A stretch of 24,971 nucleotides of DNA from Minisyncoccota bacterium (GCA_031291905.1 JARLIC010000088.1:1-24971); one strand, 5' to 3'; counted from the first letter of the stretch, positions 8,031 to 15,245 are shown. Program-made: numbers and translations. Notes: generated by a model not told the origin, from the letters alone.

Positions 8031-9526
8031 CGACTCGGCACGAACACCGTGACCGTGGCATCGCCGTAATTGGTCACCCAAATGGAATTGTTGTGCGAAT
8101 CGAATGCAACGGCACTCGGCGAAGTTCCGACGGCATAGGTCGTGGTCGCATAGGTCGTATCGTTGATCTGTATGACGGTATTGCCGTCCCAATTCGCCAC
8201 CCAAATGGAGTTGGTATGGGGATCGAATGCAATGCCTTCGGGCCATGATCCGACGGTATGGGTCTTGCTCGTATAGCTCGTATCGTTGATCTCGGTGACG
8301 GTGCCGGCGGAGGCGTTCGCCACCCAGATGGTGTTGGTATGGGAATCGAACGCAACGCCTTCGGGAAGGTATCCGACGGCATAGGTCGTAGTCGCATAGG
8401 TCGTATCGTCGATCCTGGTGACAAGGTTGGTGTTCTTATTGGTCACCCAAATGGAATTGGTGTTGGAATCGAATGCGATGGCGGTCGGCTGCGACCCGAC
8501 AGAGTAGATCGTGGCCGCATAGGTCGTGTCGTCGATCCTGGTGACGGTGGTAGAGCCGTAATTCGTCACCCAGAGGGACTTGGTGTTGGAATCGAATGCG
8601 ATGTCGTTGGGGCTGTTGTACGATCCGGAATACGCTACGTTTGCACCGGTGAGATCGTTGATCCGTGTGACCTGATAGCTCGAATAATTCGTCACCCACA
8701 TGAAGTTGGTATGGGGATCGAAAACAATGCCGTTCGGATTGGCGATATAACCCGAAGACGAAGCGACGTAGGTCGTATCGTCGATCATCGTGATATCGGC
8801 TCCGTTGCTGTTCGTCACCCAGACAGTGTTTGTATTGGAATCGAAGGCGACATCGAGAGGACTTCTGTCGGTGGCGTATGTCGCCGCCGTATAGGTGATG
8901 GGGCTCGTGCTGGTGCTCCCTCCGCTCCCTCCCCACCCGAGCGCAATGAGGGACCGGGTGGTACCTGCGGCAAAGGATGCCATTTTGGTCTGGTTTGCGG
9001 AAGCTTCGGGTTGTGCGGCGATCTCCCACTTCGTGCCGTCGGTCATATAGGCGTAATACTCTCCGGATGAGGAAGTGTTCGTGGGGTCCACGGGAAGCTT
9101 CGAGAGGGAAAGTCTGTTCGGAACGCTTGCAAGATTGAGGGGGATCCATCCGGTACCGTCGGTATTGTGATAGGTGTTCGAGGCGGGACAATGATAGCCG
9201 GACGAAGGGAAGCCCAGACCCGCACAGTTCGTGCCGGCGGACGTCGTGGCCGTGGGATCCGGAAGGGAAAGATACATGGTGCCCGTGGCACCGAGGGACG
9301 GGGTCTGTCCGGCAAAGGCGGCATCGACCGAGTACAGGTTCAATGCGGATTGGAGGGACGATACGTCCGAAAGGCGGTAGGCATCGCGCGCCTGGGCAAG
9401 ACGCTGGGCGGGATTCAAGGTCACGAATACCGTGACGGCAAGCGCCACGATGACGGCGATCACAAGCAGAAGCTCGATAAGAGTAAAGGCGCTTCGGGGG
9501 AGCGTAGGAGAGGATGTTTCGACCAC
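8027..9526 (-). CDS. type IV pilin-like N-terminus fused to a seven-bladed YVTN/NHL-type beta-propeller
   Basis: Residues 13-45 are a class III (prepilin) signal, SAFTLIELLLVIAVIVALAV, with the conserved Glu at +5 and Ala instead of Gly before the cleavage site. A pilin/pseudopilin-like region of about 190 residues follows. From about residue 215 there are seven repeats of about 42 residues with the pattern P-x-G-V-A-F-D-S-x-T-N-S-I-W-V-T-N ... V-T-x-I-D-D-T-T-Y. The last blade stops early (VTVFVPSR), and the strand ITYTAATYAT before blade 1 matches the missing last strand, so the ring probably closes by N/C strand exchange. The start is GTG at 9526, eight bases after a -10 element. The protein would be an extracellular pilus-associated or membrane-anchored sensor/adhesin. 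Confidence 0.9.
   Translation of the reverse strand: MVETSSPTLPRSAFTLIELLLVIAVIVALAVTVFVTLNPAQRLAQARDAYRLSDVSSLQSALNLYSVDAAFAGQTPSLGATGTMYLSLPDPTATTSAGTNCAGLGFPSSGYHCPASNTYHNTDGTGWIPLNLASVPNRLSLSKLPVDPTNTSSSGEYYAYMTDGTKWEIAAQPEASANQTKMASFAAGTTRSLIALGWGGSGGSTSTSPITYTAATYATDRSPLDVAFDSNTNTVWVTNSNGADITMIDDTTYVASSSGYIANPNGIVFDPHTNFMWVTNYSSYQVTRINDLTGANVAYSGSYNSPNDIAFDSNTKSLWVTNYGSTTVTRIDDTTYAATIYSVGSQPTAIAFDSNTNSIWVTNKNTNLVTRIDDTTYATTTYAVGYLPEGVAFDSHTNTIWVANASAGTVTEINDTSYTSKTHTVGSWPEGIAFDPHTNSIWVANWDGNTVIQINDTTYATTTYAVGTSPSAVAFDSHNNSIWVTNYGDATVTVFVPSR
8035..8890 (-). repeat. seven tandem coding repeats (about 42 codons each) of the beta-propeller
   Basis: At DNA level the unit is about 123-126 bp and is recognisable by recurring plus-strand strings such as ggaatcgaatgc and cataggtcgtatcgt. 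The middle and C-terminal blades (4-6) are the most alike, which suggests recent duplication or gene conversion; blades 1-2 are more diverged. These repeats explain the long shadow frames on the other strand. Confidence 0.85.
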
Positions 9527-9534
9527 TTCACTTC

Positions 9535-9563
9535 ATTATCACTCCGATGAGACGGGGATTCAA
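9535..9563 (-). promoter_or_regulatory. promoter of the pilin-propeller gene
   Basis: On the minus strand, -35 TTGAAT (9558-9563), a 17-bp spacer and -10 GATAAT (9535-9540) lie so that transcription should begin at or next to the GTG start at 9526. No Shine-Dalgarno sequence is present. This supports both the GTG start and a leaderless mRNA. Confidence 0.6.
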
Positions 9564-9593
9564 CCGAGGCGTTCCACCGCGCAAGACACCTTC

Positions 9594-10637
9594 CTACTTC
9601 GTATTCACCGAAAAAGTGGCCGTACTATCGCCAAGCTGAGTGAGAGTGATTGAATAATTGGTGCCGCTATAGGTTTGACCGAGCGTAAGAGTCTGGGGCG
9701 GGATCGGAACGAGCGCGATCATACAGACAATTTTTGACGGGGGGTCCGAAGGGAACCAATTCCAGCAACCGACCGGCGTGATCTGAATAGTGGCGGAAGA
9801 TGACGCAATGGTTTGCAGGGTGAAATAGGCGCCCTCATTGCGGATCTCCGCAATGCCACCGGGCGAAAGCGTCACGACTCCCGGTGCATTCAACTGCCGG
9901 ATGCTTGAGGTGGCCGTGCCGGTCGTGCCGGTCGCGGAACCGACGGCGACCGTCGTGGTCGCGAGGATCCGAATATTGGGACAACCACAGATGCCGTTCG
10001 CCGGACAATTGCAGACCCCGCTCGTAAGTGTTGCGGCGTACGTGCCCGTAGCGGTATAGGTGTGCGAGACTATACCCATCGCGTTACAACTCGAGCAGAC
10101 AGGAACAAATCCGAGCGTTCCCGTTGCACCGTCGCCAAAATCGACCGCGTTACCGACATCGCTTCCCTGCGGAGCCGTTGAGGTGAACTGCACGGTAAGG
10201 GGCGTAATGCCCGATTGCGGATTGGCGGAAAAACTTTGCGCGGTGCCGCTACTGTTGCCGCTTCCCGCCCCAACGCCGGTTCCGCACGATTGCATGAAAT
10301 AGGCGCGGGACAAGGGACCGAAGGTGCCGTTCCCGGAGGCACCCAATGCCGCAATATTGTTTTGTGCCTGCCACTTGCCCACTGCGGCGTTGGTCAATAC
10401 TCCGAAGTAGCCCGTCGATGAAACATTAAGATATCCCTGTTGGCCCAGATAGTCCTGGAGCATAGCGACATCGCTCCCGCGCGCGCCCACCGAAAGCGAG
10501 CGGCTGAATGGGAAGCACGCCGTGCCGCCGGTCGCCGCGGACCCAACCGCACTACTGCCGACCGTTGCCGCCAAAGATAGGAGTGGAACCGCAAAGATCG
10601 CTATACCGATCCGAATTAAAATGGCCTTTTTAGACAT
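9594..10637 (-). CDS. secreted peptidoglycan-binding and PKD-domain protein
   Basis: The 347-residue protein begins with a signal peptide (KKAILIRIGIAIFAVPLLSLA). Residues about 45-115 form a PG_binding_1 domain, recognisable by LSVGARGSDVAMLQDYLGQQGYL and GYFGVLTNAAVGKWQ. A PKD-like domain (about 130-225) has PQSGITPLTVQFTS, AVDFGDGATG and the closing SHTYTATGTYAATLT. It carries two Cys-rich insertions (VCSSCN; CNCPANGICGCPN) unusual for PKD and possibly disulfide-bonded. The C-terminal about 100 residues are beta-rich and unassigned. It should bind the cell wall and display the PKD domain outside. It is tandem with the pilin-propeller gene (68 bp apart), but the latter has its own promoter. 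Confidence 0.88.
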   Translation of the reverse strand: MSKKAILIRIGIAIFAVPLLSLAATVGSSAVGSAATGGTACFPFSRSLSVGARGSDVAMLQDYLGQQGYLNVSSTGYFGVLTNAAVGKWQAQNNIAALGASGNGTFGPLSRAYFMQSCGTGVGAGSGNSSGTAQSFSANPQSGITPLTVQFTSTAPQGSDVGNAVDFGDGATGTLGFVPVCSSCNAMGIVSHTYTATGTYAATLTSGVCNCPANGICGCPNIRILATTTVAVGSATGTTGTATSSIRQLNAPGVVTLSPGGIAEIRNEGAYFTLQTIASSSATIQITPVGCWNWFPSDPPSKIVCMIALVPIPPQTLTLGQTYSGTNYSITLTQLGDSTATFSVNTK

Positions 10638-10794
10638 ATAATTTATGAATATTAACCTTTCTTACTATATATAACGTTCCCGGGCGTAAAAAAGTCACCT
10701 TTATTCAAAACGACCCCTTATCCTGAAACCGACCACCGACACCGAGTATCAATATCAGGACGGGTATGCCGGCACCGTAACGGAAAGCGCAAAA

Positions 10795-10812
10795 TAAGAC
10801 CTCTCGGTCTTA
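10795..10812. terminator. short perfect hairpin at the 3' end of the PH-like gene
   Basis: TAAGACC-TCTC-GGTCTTA forms a 7-bp perfect stem with a 4-nt loop and overlaps the TAA stop of the gene that ends at 10810. On the minus strand it is followed by TTTTGCGC, which gives a weak T-tract. The same 15-nt core recurs at 11322-11336 upstream of the gene. Confidence 0.5.
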
Positions 10813-11277
10813 GGATCTTTTGATCAAATCCACTAATCTTTCGGCGTCTTTTTGCGTAAAACCATTGATATAAGCTATAGGATGTTCTTTCAAAGAATCG
10901 CCGTAAAGAACCACGTCGCACATAAAGGGAACATCGGTAGTTCCCATTTTCCCGATCCTCCATTCTTTTTGAACAGCCGCACCGTGAATTGTTCCTCGAT
11001 CGATGCTTTGGACATGCTGCAGAAAATAACCGCTTTTAATTTTGACCATCGCATCGTTCATCTCGAATATAGAATTCGAAAATTGAAAAGAAATAATAGC
11101 GACAAGGAACCCGATGAAAAAGAGGTCGATAATAATAAACGATTCGGTGTCGTTGATAAGCAACGTCAAAAGGAGAGATGCCATAAGCCACACGATGGCG
11201 ACCCTTAGGATATTAAGCGCCAATCTCAACCTTCGCGAGGCGGGAAATCGATCTGAAGTAATCCTCTCTTTCTCCAT
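10810..11277 (-). CDS. small two-helix membrane protein, possibly with a bacterial PH-like domain
   Basis: I chose ATG 11277 (155 residues, MEKERITSDRF...) over the open frame from 11400, because the extra 41 residues are not protein-like and include the repeated hairpin sequence. Two adjacent hydrophobic helices (about residues 20-62) are followed by a soluble beta-rich domain (about 63-150) and a final amphipathic helix (TQKDAERLVDLIKRS). This layout, two helices then about 90 residues ending in a helix, is that of bPH_2/DUF304-like membrane proteins, but no diagnostic motif is visible and the match is tentative. Base composition is intermediate between the GC-rich left flank and the AT-rich mobile region, so the gene may be a recent arrival. 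Confidence 0.6.
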   Translation of the reverse strand: MEKERITSDRFPASRRLRLALNILRVAIVWLMASLLLTLLINDTESFIIIDLFFIGFLVAIISFQFSNSIFEMNDAMVKIKSGYFLQHVQSIDRGTIHGAAVQKEWRIGKMGTTDVPFMCDVVLYGDSLKEHPIAYINGFTQKDAERLVDLIKRS

Positions 11278-11321
11278 AATAGATACTTTAATAGTAGCAC
11301 ATTGACGTGGCGCCAAAATCG

Positions 11322-11336
11322 AGACCTCTCGGTCTT
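11322..11336. repeat. second copy of the 15-nt hairpin repeat
   Basis: AGACCTCTCGGTCTT here is identical to 10797-10811. Both copies contain AGACC-TCTC-GGTCT as an inverted repeat. The two direct copies bracket the PH-like gene, 525 bp apart. Confidence 0.7.
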
Positions 11337-11437
11337 TAAAGAATCTGCCTTGGCTGTTGGCGTTGTGGGACGAAGTTGGAACCTTAATAACTCTGGCCAC
11401 TTGAGTTTTTTAACTTAAATTAATCAAATTTGCCCTA

Positions 11438-11466
11438 TTGGGAATTTCCTTATTTTGTGCTAAAAT
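11438..11466 (+). promoter_or_regulatory. promoter of the OLD-family nuclease gene
   Basis: A -35 TTGGGA (11438-11443), a 17-bp spacer and a -10 TAAAAT (11461-11466) precede the gene. Transcription would start near 11473, leaving a leader of about 45 nt with AAAAGGA at 11476-11482, far from the ATG at 11519. The position marks the beginning of the low-GC region. Confidence 0.65.
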
Positions 11467-11518
11467 AAAGTCATTAAAAGGATATTTGGCCCGAAATATC
11501 TAATAATTTTGTTTGAAT

Positions 11519-13339
11519 ATGAAATTAAAACAGATAGTTTTGGAAGGGTTCCGCTCCATTCAAGAGCCATTAAATTTTTGGATTAAACCCCAAGTCACTT
11601 GTTTAGTGGGTGCTAATGAACATGGAAAATCTAATCTTTTAGAATCAGTTACTTATCTTAATTTTAATGAATTTCAACCAGACGATACGTCTATTTCCTA
11701 TCGCCGCCCAAAGGGAAAAGACATTCCATACTTGGAGTTTATTTTAGATTTAAATTCCGACGATCTTGGGGCTATTATCGAAGCTATCGAATCTAAACTT
11801 GGAGCCTTTCCTTCGGAGATAGAAATGGATACGCAAGCTAAGGGCGTTAAGGCAAATTATGATTCCGTTTTAATTCATGCAAAAAATGGGGGTAGTGCCG
11901 AATTAAGAGTAATTCTATCCGAAAAGTCCGTAAAGAGAATTATTTATAAGGCGTTGCCTCAAGGGAAAAATTATTCTTTAACTTATGGCTCAAGCCAACC
12001 ATATGGTATTGGAGATTTTTTAAAAGGTTTTTTGCCTAAAGTAGTCTTCTTTGAAGCAAGCAATGAACTAATTGATAGTATTACGCTTGCTCAATTAAAT
12101 GCGAGAGCCAACCTTGAATTTGAAGGATTATTAAAACTTGCGGGGGTATGGGATAAAAAAGAAGAACTGTTTGAAAATTCAACAAGTGCATTTACATTAA
12201 GAGTTAAGGCTCAAAGACAATTAACTCGAAAGGTTCGGGGAATATGGTCTCAGGGGAAAAAGACACACACCTTTCATCTTAGAGTTGAAGACGGCTCTCT
12301 GTATGTAACCATTGAGGATAAAACTGGAACTTTTGATACCCCCACAAAAAGGAGCCTTGGGTTCCGTTCCTTCTTTTCGTTTTATTTAGCACTATATGCC
12401 GAAGCCTCAACTCTCGACCCCGAAGGATTTATCTTTGTCTTCGATGAACCAGGAATTCATCTTCATCCCCAAGGTCAAAAAGACCTTTTAAAGGAAATTA
12501 AAAAGGTTGGTTTAAATAATCAAGTTTTATATTCCACCCATTCTCCGTTTATGGTGGACCGCAATGATCCAACACGGACATCTTTGGTTTATAAAGGAAT
12601 CGACAAGGGTGATAAGGGCACAAAGATTATCCAAAAACCCTATGGAAATAATTGGTCATCTCTTAGATCATTATGGGGAATTACAATGAATGATTCTTTC
12701 TTTTATTCTGATAAGTCTTTATTGGTCGAAGGAACATCTGATCGAATCTATATCTCAGCGTTATTGAAAAAGTTTTCGGAGCGACTATCGATTAATTTAA
12801 ACTCGTTAAGTATTATCGATGCGGATCGAAGAGAAGAAATGTTTGCCTTGGTAAGAATATTGTTAGCAGAAGATCGCAAATTAATTGCTTTGGTAGATAC
12901 CGATAGTGGGGGCGATGCGATTCTTAAAAAGATTAATGAAACTGCGAAGAAAATGAAAAAGCAAACATTACTAGAGACTTTGCGTATTGGCGATTTTTTC
13001 AAGACAAGCAAAGATAAATCTATAGAGGATATCTTACCTCGTGATTTATATCTTGCCGCGCTAAATGAATACATCAAAGAAATACTTGGTTCAAAATTGG
13101 TTATTAATAATCGCGAATTAACCACAGCCCAAGGAAGTAATACACTTGGTTTTGTAACTGGCGATCTCTTGGTAACGAAGGGATTAATAACCCGACGAGA
13201 GGATTTTTCAAAAACCACTACCGCCGATTTCTTTAATAAGTTTTTACAAAATGCTCCTACGTCGCAATTTGTTGATCTTGAAAATCAACCCTATTTTTTA
13301 TTCTGCGCCGTTCTCAAGGAAAAGCTCGGATTAGATTAA
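11519..13339 (+). CDS. OLD-family ATP-dependent endonuclease (ABC-type ATPase plus TOPRIM)
   Basis: The start is ATG 11519 (606 residues), the third codon of a frame that opens with TTG. An SMC/RecF-like ATPase domain has Walker A GANEHGKS at residues 31-38, Walker B FVFDEPGIHLHPQG near 305-318 and the switch histidine in STHSPFMVD near 340. A TOPRIM domain follows: SLLVEGTSDRIYIS (acidic residue, about 399) and ALVDTDSGGD (DxD, about 458). This is the architecture of OLD (overcoming lysogenization defect) nucleases, used in anti-phage systems and by phage P2. No UvrD-like helicase is adjacent, so it is not a Gabija pair; it might act alone or with the neighbouring DUF2726-like protein. Composition is markedly more AT-rich than the chromosome. 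It has its own promoter. Confidence 0.92.
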   Translation: MKLKQIVLEGFRSIQEPLNFWIKPQVTCLVGANEHGKSNLLESVTYLNFNEFQPDDTSISYRRPKGKDIPYLEFILDLNSDDLGAIIEAIESKLGAFPSEIEMDTQAKGVKANYDSVLIHAKNGGSAELRVILSEKSVKRIIYKALPQGKNYSLTYGSSQPYGIGDFLKGFLPKVVFFEASNELIDSITLAQLNARANLEFEGLLKLAGVWDKKEELFENSTSAFTLRVKAQRQLTRKVRGIWSQGKKTHTFHLRVEDGSLYVTIEDKTGTFDTPTKRSLGFRSFFSFYLALYAEASTLDPEGFIFVFDEPGIHLHPQGQKDLLKEIKKVGLNNQVLYSTHSPFMVDRNDPTRTSLVYKGIDKGDKGTKIIQKPYGNNWSSLRSLWGITMNDSFFYSDKSLLVEGTSDRIYISALLKKFSERLSINLNSLSIIDADRREEMFALVRILLAEDRKLIALVDTDSGGDAILKKINETAKKMKKQTLLETLRIGDFFKTSKDKSIEDILPRDLYLAALNEYIKEILGSKLVINNRELTTAQGSNTLGFVTGDLLVTKGLITRREDFSKTTTADFFNKFLQNAPTSQFVDLENQPYFLFCAVLKEKLGLD

Positions 13340-13340
13340 T

Positions 13341-13355
13341 AAACTAATTCAGTTT
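13341..13355. terminator. weak bidirectional hairpin between convergent genes
   Basis: AAACT-AATTC-AGTTT followed by TTTC on the plus strand lies where the OLD gene (stop at 13339) meets the convergent DUF2726 gene (stop at 13344). The 5-bp stem is weak, and it overlaps the last codons of the minus-strand gene. Confidence 0.4.
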
Positions 13356-13853
13356 TTCTTTTATTTTTAAAAGAAGTATTGCGGGATCATAAAAAGAGCT
13401 TGTGTTTATTCGTAGAAGTGGCAACCCAGCGGCGGCTAAGATATCATCTTTCACTTTATCCGTTTCTATTGTCTTAGGAAGATCATGCGTTGAATCATCT
13501 AACTCGATAGCGCAAAGCGGCTTTATATTTTCTCGATCACAAAGCACAAAATCAATATGGCGGGAACGAACATAGCCACGCCATTTTAGGGGATGTTTTG
13601 TATACTTCGGAGTCCAGACAAGGTCTTCTAATCTTACTTTTGCAAAAACAAGAGTGTTCCGTTCGTCGCAGATAGGTTTTAAAACTTCATAAAAGTTTTT
13701 TTCGGCCGCCGTAAGCAAATAGTCTTTGCGGTGATACGGGTAATCCAATTTTTCTTCTGGCGGCTTAGAATAAAATTCATCTCGAAAACGATCGAAGTAT
13801 TTTGCGAAAACAATGATTAAAATAGTTACTCCCGCAAGAAATATAATAAGCAT
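13344..13853 (-). CDS. membrane-anchored DUF2726-like putative nuclease
   Basis: I place the start at ATG 13853 (169 residues), preceded by GGGAG at a good distance, not at the GTG at 13892. A single N-terminal hydrophobic helix (MLIIFLAGVTILIIVFA) is followed by a soluble domain with the DUF2726 layout: LLTAAEKNFYEVLKPI, then VFAKVRLEDLVW, then RSRHIDFVLCD...PLCAIELDDSTHD, and a final PLLRINTSSFYDP. The Asp and Glu-Leu-Asp in the third block, with Lys nearby, look like a PD-(D/E)xK-type active site, so nuclease activity is plausible. In this family the membrane helix is common. It converges on the OLD nuclease gene; a joint role in the element's defence or stability is inference. Confidence 0.8.
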   Translation of the reverse strand: MLIIFLAGVTILIIVFAKYFDRFRDEFYSKPPEEKLDYPYHRKDYLLTAAEKNFYEVLKPICDERNTLVFAKVRLEDLVWTPKYTKHPLKWRGYVRSRHIDFVLCDRENIKPLCAIELDDSTHDLPKTIETDKVKDDILAAAGLPLLRINTSSFYDPAILLLKIKEKLN

Positions 13854-13914
13854 AAACACAGAGCTCCCAGCCAGTGATGCCCTTGCGGGCACCCATGCCC
13901 CTTTCGAGGTATGA

Positions 13915-13956
13915 CTGTTGCAAGTGCTCTGACTAGGAGCTTTCTACTTGCAACAG
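13915..13956. repeat. 42-bp inverted repeat, perfect 11-bp arms with inner 4-bp arms
   Basis: CTGTTGCAAGT (13915-13925) and ACTTGCAACAG (13946-13956) are exact inverted copies. Inside them GCTC and GAGC can extend the hairpin around TGACTAG. It lies between the orphan zinc-ribbon gene and the DUF2726 gene. No T-tract follows on either strand, so it is not an obvious terminator. Its size and dyad resemble a recombinase or regulator binding site; see findings. Confidence 0.75.
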
Positions 13957-14001
13957 TTTTTGAGCCATGCCACAGTTTTCGCGGTGGTTTAGGCTACCAT
14001 A

Positions 14002-14967
14002 TTAATTTGTACTATCATTATCAGTTAAATTTTTCGTTTTTTCAAGGTAACCTTCTTTTTCTAAATCTTTCTTCCTTCCCTTGAGAAATTTTTGTAAATC
14101 CATGGCTGTTTTTCCTAACGGGCTTTCGTTTAAAAACCACAGCAACGCTAATACCTCTTCTTTTTTTAGGGATGTTATCCTCGCTAAAATATTAGTAGTT
14201 TTAGCAACCGTCGCACCCATTGCGAGTACGGGTATCTCTATTTCGATTTTTCCCTTTCTAATTTTTTCAGCTACTTCCTTATAGCGCAATGTTTCAAAAG
14301 TACGTCCTTTTGTAAAATATTTAAATGGTTCCGTATAGTTGGGAACAAATTGTTTGATATATTGAAAGGCGTACTCTCCGAAATCATGGAGTTTTATTTT
14401 TTCGATCTTCCCATTGTTTGAGAGATAAATCTTTTCGCTTAAATATGCCAATACCCTTCCCGCCTCTGATTCCGAGATATTTCGTTTCCCAAACGCCATT
14501 ATCACTCCCAATAAAAGTCCACAGACAAATTCTGTTTTTGTTGCGGATTCTTTTGCCATTGCTTCCGCCGCATCTTTAGCGTCGAGCTGAAATTGCCTAT
14601 TATCTTTTTCTTTAATGTCTTCATCCATTAAGACAATCGCGTTATCAAAAATATCGTGGTGAAAATTATCACTCTCCAATAAGTCATCAACCTGATCGTG
14701 GAGTATTTCGCCTATTAAATTTTTAAGTGCCGGCCATTTATAGTCGTTGGGTATCTCAAAACTTTTTGCCAATCGAGAAAAGTTCCTTTCGAGGCTTTCG
14801 ACTCTAATTCGTTTTTCGTCTAAACGGCACTGCCCCTTTTGCTTCTTTGAGCAAACGTAGTATTTGGTATGCGTGAGTGTATGTCCTGATTCCTTAAACA
14901 CTAAAACCCCCTTACTGAAATAAGGAATATGCCGTTTTGCTTGGAAATTGTTATCTGTCTTTTTCAT
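14002..14967 (-). CDS. orphan protein with N-terminal remnant of a serine-recombinase zinc ribbon
   Basis: I do not recognise the 321-residue protein as a whole. Residues 30-60 (THTKYYVCSKKQKGQCRLDE then KRIRVESLE) line up with the second half of the zinc ribbon in the neighbouring large serine recombinase: YYxC, a second Cys 7-8 residues on, then R-x-E exactly 8 residues after that Cys. The first CxxC knuckle is missing (FSKGVLVF stands in its place). The following RNFSRLAKSFEIP and the acidic helices resemble the coiled-coil start of recombinases. From about residue 130 the protein is helical, with no motif I know. No recombinase catalytic domain precedes it. It may be a domesticated recombinase fragment such as a directionality or DNA-binding factor, or a degraded gene; the intact frame favours function. 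Confidence 0.6.
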   Translation of the reverse strand: MKKTDNNFQAKRHIPYFSKGVLVFKESGHTLTHTKYYVCSKKQKGQCRLDEKRIRVESLERNFSRLAKSFEIPNDYKWPALKNLIGEILHDQVDDLLESDNFHHDIFDNAIVLMDEDIKEKDNRQFQLDAKDAAEAMAKESATKTEFVCGLLLGVIMAFGKRNISESEAGRVLAYLSEKIYLSNNGKIEKIKLHDFGEYAFQYIKQFVPNYTEPFKYFTKGRTFETLRYKEVAEKIRKGKIEIEIPVLAMGATVAKTTNILARITSLKKEEVLALLWFLNESPLGKTAMDLQKFLKGRKKDLEKEGYLEKTKNLTDNDSTN

Positions 14968-15044
14968 AGAGTTACACGCATAGATTCTGCCTTTTTACCC
15001 GTTTTTGCAACTAGTCCGTCAAATTGACCTGAGAAACTGGCTCC

Positions 15045-15245
15045 ATGACATTCAGTCATGAGCTAATCAAAAAAACCAAGGTATATTTCTTTGCCAAGTG
15101 GGGCGAGGAAATTTCCGATGAGCAGGTTGCAATTTATCTCTTGTCGCTTTCGACAGTGTACTTAACGATTGCAAACCTTGAGTCTCGAAGGACGGGAGGC
15201 GGCGGTTCTTCCGCCTTTGGCGGAAAACCGCCGCCTCCCTCTTAA
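15045..15245 (+). CDS. small helical protein encoded upstream of the Rep gene
   Basis: This 66-codon frame starts at ATG 15045, divergent from the zinc-ribbon gene. Residues 1-48 look like a real small helical domain: ELIKKTKVYFFAKWGEEISDEQVAIYLLSLSTVYL. A 'K-K-T-K-x-Y-F-x-K-x-x-x-E-I-S-D-E-Q-x-x-x-Y-L-x-S-L' pattern like this is one I associate with small proteins beside mobile-element recombinases, though I cannot verify it. The last 18 residues (TGGGGSSAFGGKPPPP) are dictated by the 46-nt hairpin and are probably just read-through of that structure. It may be a regulator or Rep accessory protein. No strong ribosome-binding site is seen. Confidence 0.5.
   Translation: MTFSHELIKKTKVYFFAKWGEEISDEQVAIYLLSLSTVYLTIANLESRRTGGGGSSAFGGKPPPPS
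15194..15239 (+). other. very strong 46-nt GC-rich hairpin, candidate rolling-circle origin or single-strand structure
   Basis: GGGAGGCGGCGGTT pairs with AACCGCCGCCTCCC, and inside it TTCCGCC-TTT-GGCGGAA continues the helix: 21 base pairs with a single bulged C and a three-base loop. It stands in AT-rich surroundings 55 bp upstream of the HUH Rep start. HUH initiators nick at or beside such cruciform hairpins, so a double- or single-strand origin is a reasonable guess. There is no T-tract after it, which argues against a simple terminator. Confidence 0.6.

Noticed and set aside
8035..8890. CRISPR-like array
   Set aside because: The regular spacing of about 125 bp is due to coding repeats of the beta-propeller; the repeats are diverged and in frame, with no spacers.
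11278..11400. N-terminal extension of the PH-like protein to 11400
   Set aside because: The extra 41 residues include the translated hairpin repeat, and the membrane helices begin soon after the internal ATG at 11277.
11519..13853. Gabija defence system (GajA-GajB)
   Set aside because: The OLD nuclease resembles GajA in architecture, but no UvrD-like helicase is adjacent; the neighbour is a DUF2726-like protein on the other strand.
13915..13956. Rho-independent terminator
   Set aside because: The stem is good, but the loop region is long and no T-tract follows on either strand.
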